Of a DNA stretch of 64,000 nucleotides, positions 60,701 through 64,000 are shown one piece after another (position 1 is the first letter of the stretch; each line of letters begins with the position of its first letter). Source of the DNA: Phoronis australis (taxonomy: Eukaryota > Phoronida > Phoronidae). Position numbers and translations under genes: made by a program. The stretch covers positions 262,041-326,040 of the forward strand of contig NMRA01000389.1 in assembly GCA_002633005.1 (NCBI GenBank), in the 5' to 3' direction. A model generated the notes under the pieces. It did not search any database, had not been told where the DNA came from, and was given only the letters and a program-made list of their open reading frames with translations.

Positions 60701-61985
60701 TGTAAATGAAGTTCCAATAAATACAATTATGTGGAGGAAAGTGTGTTCAGGGGATAAAATTCCCAGACCATACGGGCCTACTCATCCTTCGTTGTTGCAT
60801 AATAGTGCATTAACTATGAGATCACCAAGCACAAATTAAATTAATAACAAATTAATTCATTGAGCTGCTAATTAGACTTGCATAACAGAAATATACATTA
60901 AATAGAAAGGAGACAAGTGCCAGAATATGTGTAGCTCACTTAATCAAACGGTTCCCAATGAAAAATAAGCCAGTCATGACACTTGTCAAAGTACTTGAAA
61001 TATGGATTGACGAGTTCAGAAAATGGCACAACTAATGGTGGTAAGTGAAAGTGGTTTACACTGTTGTAATCACTCTACAATTTGGTATCAAATTTTTTAA
61101 AATATTAGGCGGTGGAGGTGTGCTAAATGAGCAGAATGGCTGGAAATCTCGTAAGGCCCATACATGAATAATAGAAATAAATAGAAAACTAATCGGCAGC
61201 AACCATTATGCGAATTTAATGGAATGGTCGATCCTTCAGTGTGCTAATAAGAGTCTCTGTTTTAGGAAATGCGTTTGCACCATACTACCAGCTAAAATCT
61301 ATGAATAAACACTTGAAACAGTTGCGTTGTGAACACATTGTTTCACCAAGCTCATATGACAATGGATTCAATTGAGATGGCATTTTCAAGTAGCAATGTG
61401 AGGCAGAGGATTTCAAATCGACATTTTGAATGCATTGTGATTACAGTGAACTGATCACAGGGGCAGTTCTGCAAATCTGCATTTTTTCTTGACATATGAA
61501 AAAGCATTTTTGGGGGCGTGATCATGAAACTATGAAGCATGATTTGAAGCTTACTGCGAACAGGATTTTGTATTTTTAAAGTCTGTTGTGAATCATGAAA
61601 TTGATCGCAATTCGTGAATATAAATGATAATTTTTGGGGCGAGTTGGGAGGGGGGAAATAGGTGGCAACTGATGACCGCTGAGAGAATTGGTGCAGAGAC
61701 TGAATTGGCTGGTATAGTTAATTGGCACCTGTCATTAACAACATCACAGGGAATGCCTTTTGAAATCAAATCTGCTTAGTGCTACAACTCCATTGTTTCT
61801 TATCTAAAGGCACCATCAAAATCTTCATCAACTGCCTTTACCTTGACATGACTGACATGAAGTGCTCTCTGATCCAAATTCTGTTTCCGTTTTGCCTAAC
61901 TTAAGCTGTATTAATAAGTAACTGGTTGAGTAGATTGTTGCTGTTATAAGGCCATGTAGGACCTTATCAACAGGTCAGTGTATTC
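57800..61985. other. unassigned AT-rich DNA
   Basis: No supported exon, RNA gene or intact element. The only notable structure is a C-rich tract at 58846-58912. Open frames of 60-97 codons on the minus strand (58464-58816) overlap in different frames and show no family motif. Confidence 0.4.
58846..58912. repeat. C-rich tandem tract
   Basis: Repeats of ttaacattaa followed by runs of 7-11 C and cacc, with an ambiguous base at 58889 where the assembly failed to decide length. The complementary strand has several G runs. Confidence 0.85.
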
Positions 61986-61989
61986 AGTC

Positions 61990-62665
61990 AAATATCTACA
62001 AAACTCACTCAGTAAAAGTTTATATTTTCTAAAAGCAGAAAACCTGCAGAATTTGATTTTTGACGTTTTAACAATCTTTGAATACTTGGTAAGATCACAT
62101 TTCTCCAAGTATGTTGCTTTGTCATAAAATTTGTTAACTTTGTTTTTTTCGTTTCTTGTTCGCATGCTACTGATAGCGATTTATATTGGATCACTGCGAA
62201 ATTTACACACAACATGTGTTTCACGAATGGCTCGAAGACTAATGCTTTTTGTTGAAATCTGATACAAGATGGCGCTGTGGCAGCCATTTTTCCTTTTTTT
62301 GTTTGTGTTATTTCTGATTAGTGAAATTTAGCATAAAAGGTACATGGATACCAAAACAATGGTATCAATAACAGGATCAATTTTTCATAGATATGGTACA
62401 AATTTCAAGGTGAACTCCCAAAGACGCTGTTAAAGTTTTTAAAATAATTTTGTTTTTGTGTAATGAAAATCATAAAAGCCTTATTATCTTAATAGCGCCT
62501 CGTGTGAAAGTGGAAAATTCTAAAAACAATTCCTAATAGCTTTCAGGAGAACAGTGCACAAAGCATAATATCTGAAAGTTTCATATGAATGCGAACAGCC
62601 ATTTCTGAGATATGATTTCCTGAAGTTAACTAAATTTGGGCACTTTTCTAGCTTAAAATCACTGG
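61990..62665 (+). repeat. dispersed repeat family R1, copy 3
   Basis: The longest copy. It shares ordered blocks with 36300-36785 in the same orientation and with 6800-7260 in reverse orientation. Examples are TATTTTCTAAAAGCAGAAAACC, GATACCAAAACAATGGTATC-type sequence and GAAAGTTTCATATGAATGC. An internal stretch (about 62000-62290, minus) gives a short peptide similar to one in copy 1 (QKSNSAGFLLLENINFY versus [17 protein letters not shown]). The similarity is also visible in the DNA, so it need not mean coding. Confidence 0.75.
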
Positions 62666-64000
62666 ACTTGTGCAGAAATTCTGAACATCAAGCTTGGAGT
62701 TTTATTACCAGTGTTAGCAACCTGTTATAACAGAATGGAAATATGTTAGTTTCATGGCAAAAGCACCTTACGAGTATTCTGTGAACTTCAGGTTTCAAAA
62801 TTTGTAACACGGAAAAAGCAGAACATAGAAACTGTGCTTCATGTGAACCCGATACAATTAACACATGAAAAAATGATTACCGGTAAATGAAATTCCGAAA
62901 CTGAGGATGCTCTTTGATAAACAACATATTGAAACTCATCTATGTTCATGGCTTTCTCATATTCAATTACATAATTTATGTACTTGTTCAACTGAGCTCA
63001 GAAGATCTCAAGAAGTAAGTACAAAAAAGTTAATTCACATACTTTTAATAATATGTAGCTATCTGACTGACTTCTATGCCCCCAGTGTTTTGAAGCTTTC
63101 CTTGAACGGATTTTTAAAAATTTTAGATTCCCAAATAGTCCTATAAATACTTTCGCAACATCTAAAAAAACACGATTAAATTACTCAAACATGGATTCGT
63201 ATAATGATAGGTGAAGTAGTCTATTCCCTGCCACATTGTGTCACCATGGAAACAAAAAACAAAGGCCAAAATAGTTGTACTGAAAAGGGGTCTGAATAAA
63301 ACACTACATTTGGATTCTCACGGTAATATAGACGAAAGTAAGCCAAAAACAGTTCACTTTATTCGGCAATTTATGATATTGTTGTACTCGAAGTGCAGCT
63401 CAAAACATATTGCAGCAACTATTCAAGAGCCACCATTCAAGGTAAGCCTTACTAAGCAACACGTCTATCTATTACACAGAGCACTTTGCTGTAACAAAAA
63501 CTCCTACTCACATCCTGCATATTGGCTGGCCATGTCAACGAATACAAACCAAACCTAATTCTAAAGCATCACATAGAGGAGACAACAGGTCCTTCAACAC
63601 CGGTCATTGTTGTGTACGATGCGGGAAGTACGCTGCTGCTAAGGGTGTGACGATAAATCAAAGATCAATGCAGGAGTGACTGATATCGATGTTGATATCC
63701 ATTGGATTTGATTCTTAGTTCAAACTTTTGTTGTTATAATATGTCTTTTTTGTATCTTTTGAAGAAGTATTGTTGAGATACTGGGATCGTTCATTAGTTG
63801 CAATGTTATCACGTTAACAATTTTGTTGCTAAAATTGGTATGAGTTAAGGACTTGTATTTGAGAAAAATGAAGTAATTTGACAAACAAGAATCAAACCGA
63901 AAATAATCGAATTCCTCCAAAAAAGAATCACTCGAACTCCTTAACACGTGCATCGTCCCACCCCTAGTTACTAACACACTTGGATCACACAGTGTGAGAA
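62666..64000. other. unassigned DNA at window end
   Basis: No recognisable gene or repeat. Open frames at 63238-63558 (plus, 106 codons) and 63720-63977 (minus) have no motifs, and neither is flanked by good splice signals. Confidence 0.35.

Overview
This is a eukaryotic, intron-rich, AT-rich nuclear sequence, most likely from a marine invertebrate animal. Evidence for this: canonical GT/AG introns of 0.1-2.5 kb, clear animal orthologues, several non-LTR retrotransposon remnants, many short foldback elements, and a scaffold-style run of 527 Ns (13285-13811). The proteins are close to vertebrate ones, so an invertebrate deuterostome such as a hemichordate is a reasonable guess, but nothing in the window fixes the species.

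Layout. At 1-2290 there is unassigned DNA and a minus-strand retrotransposon endonuclease remnant. Plus-strand sphingosine-1-phosphate lyase (SGPL1) follows: 14 coding exons, 3044-17804, 543 residues, poly(A) signal 17974. From 18 to 26.6 kb lies an intergenic stretch with repeats, a tRNA-like SINE head, a large foldback, a retrotransposon 3' end flanked by a 15-bp direct repeat, and one plausible small minus-strand ORF. Plus-strand SEC24 (SEC24A/B type) has 22 coding exons, 26639-41680, about 1251 residues, poly(A) signal 42739. Minus-strand SAR1 has six coding exons, 48320 down to 44765, 193 residues. Two exons of plus-strand mitochondrial ribosomal protein S24 (MRPS24) lie at 51880-52883; its first exon was not found. 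From 55.2 to 57.8 kb there may be the last exon and long 3' UTR of an unidentified minus-strand gene. The remainder (57.8-64 kb) is mostly repeats and unassigned DNA.

Function. SEC24 is the cargo adaptor of the COPII coat, and SAR1 is the GTPase that recruits SEC23/SEC24 to ER membranes. The two are tail-to-tail neighbours here. SGPL1 is an ER-membrane enzyme that ends the sphingolipid pathway. From memory, human SAR1B lies beside SEC24A on 5q31 and SAR1A lies near SGPL1 on 10q22, so the window looks like an ancestral gene neighbourhood later split between vertebrate paralogous regions.

I found no clearly new biochemical system. The most unusual signal is three separate short tandem duplications that each span an exon-intron boundary: SEC24 exon 8 donor, SEC24 exon 18 donor, and SAR1 exon 2 acceptor. 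Next come several families of short palindromic or foldback elements recurring across the window, and a few unexplained small coding candidates.
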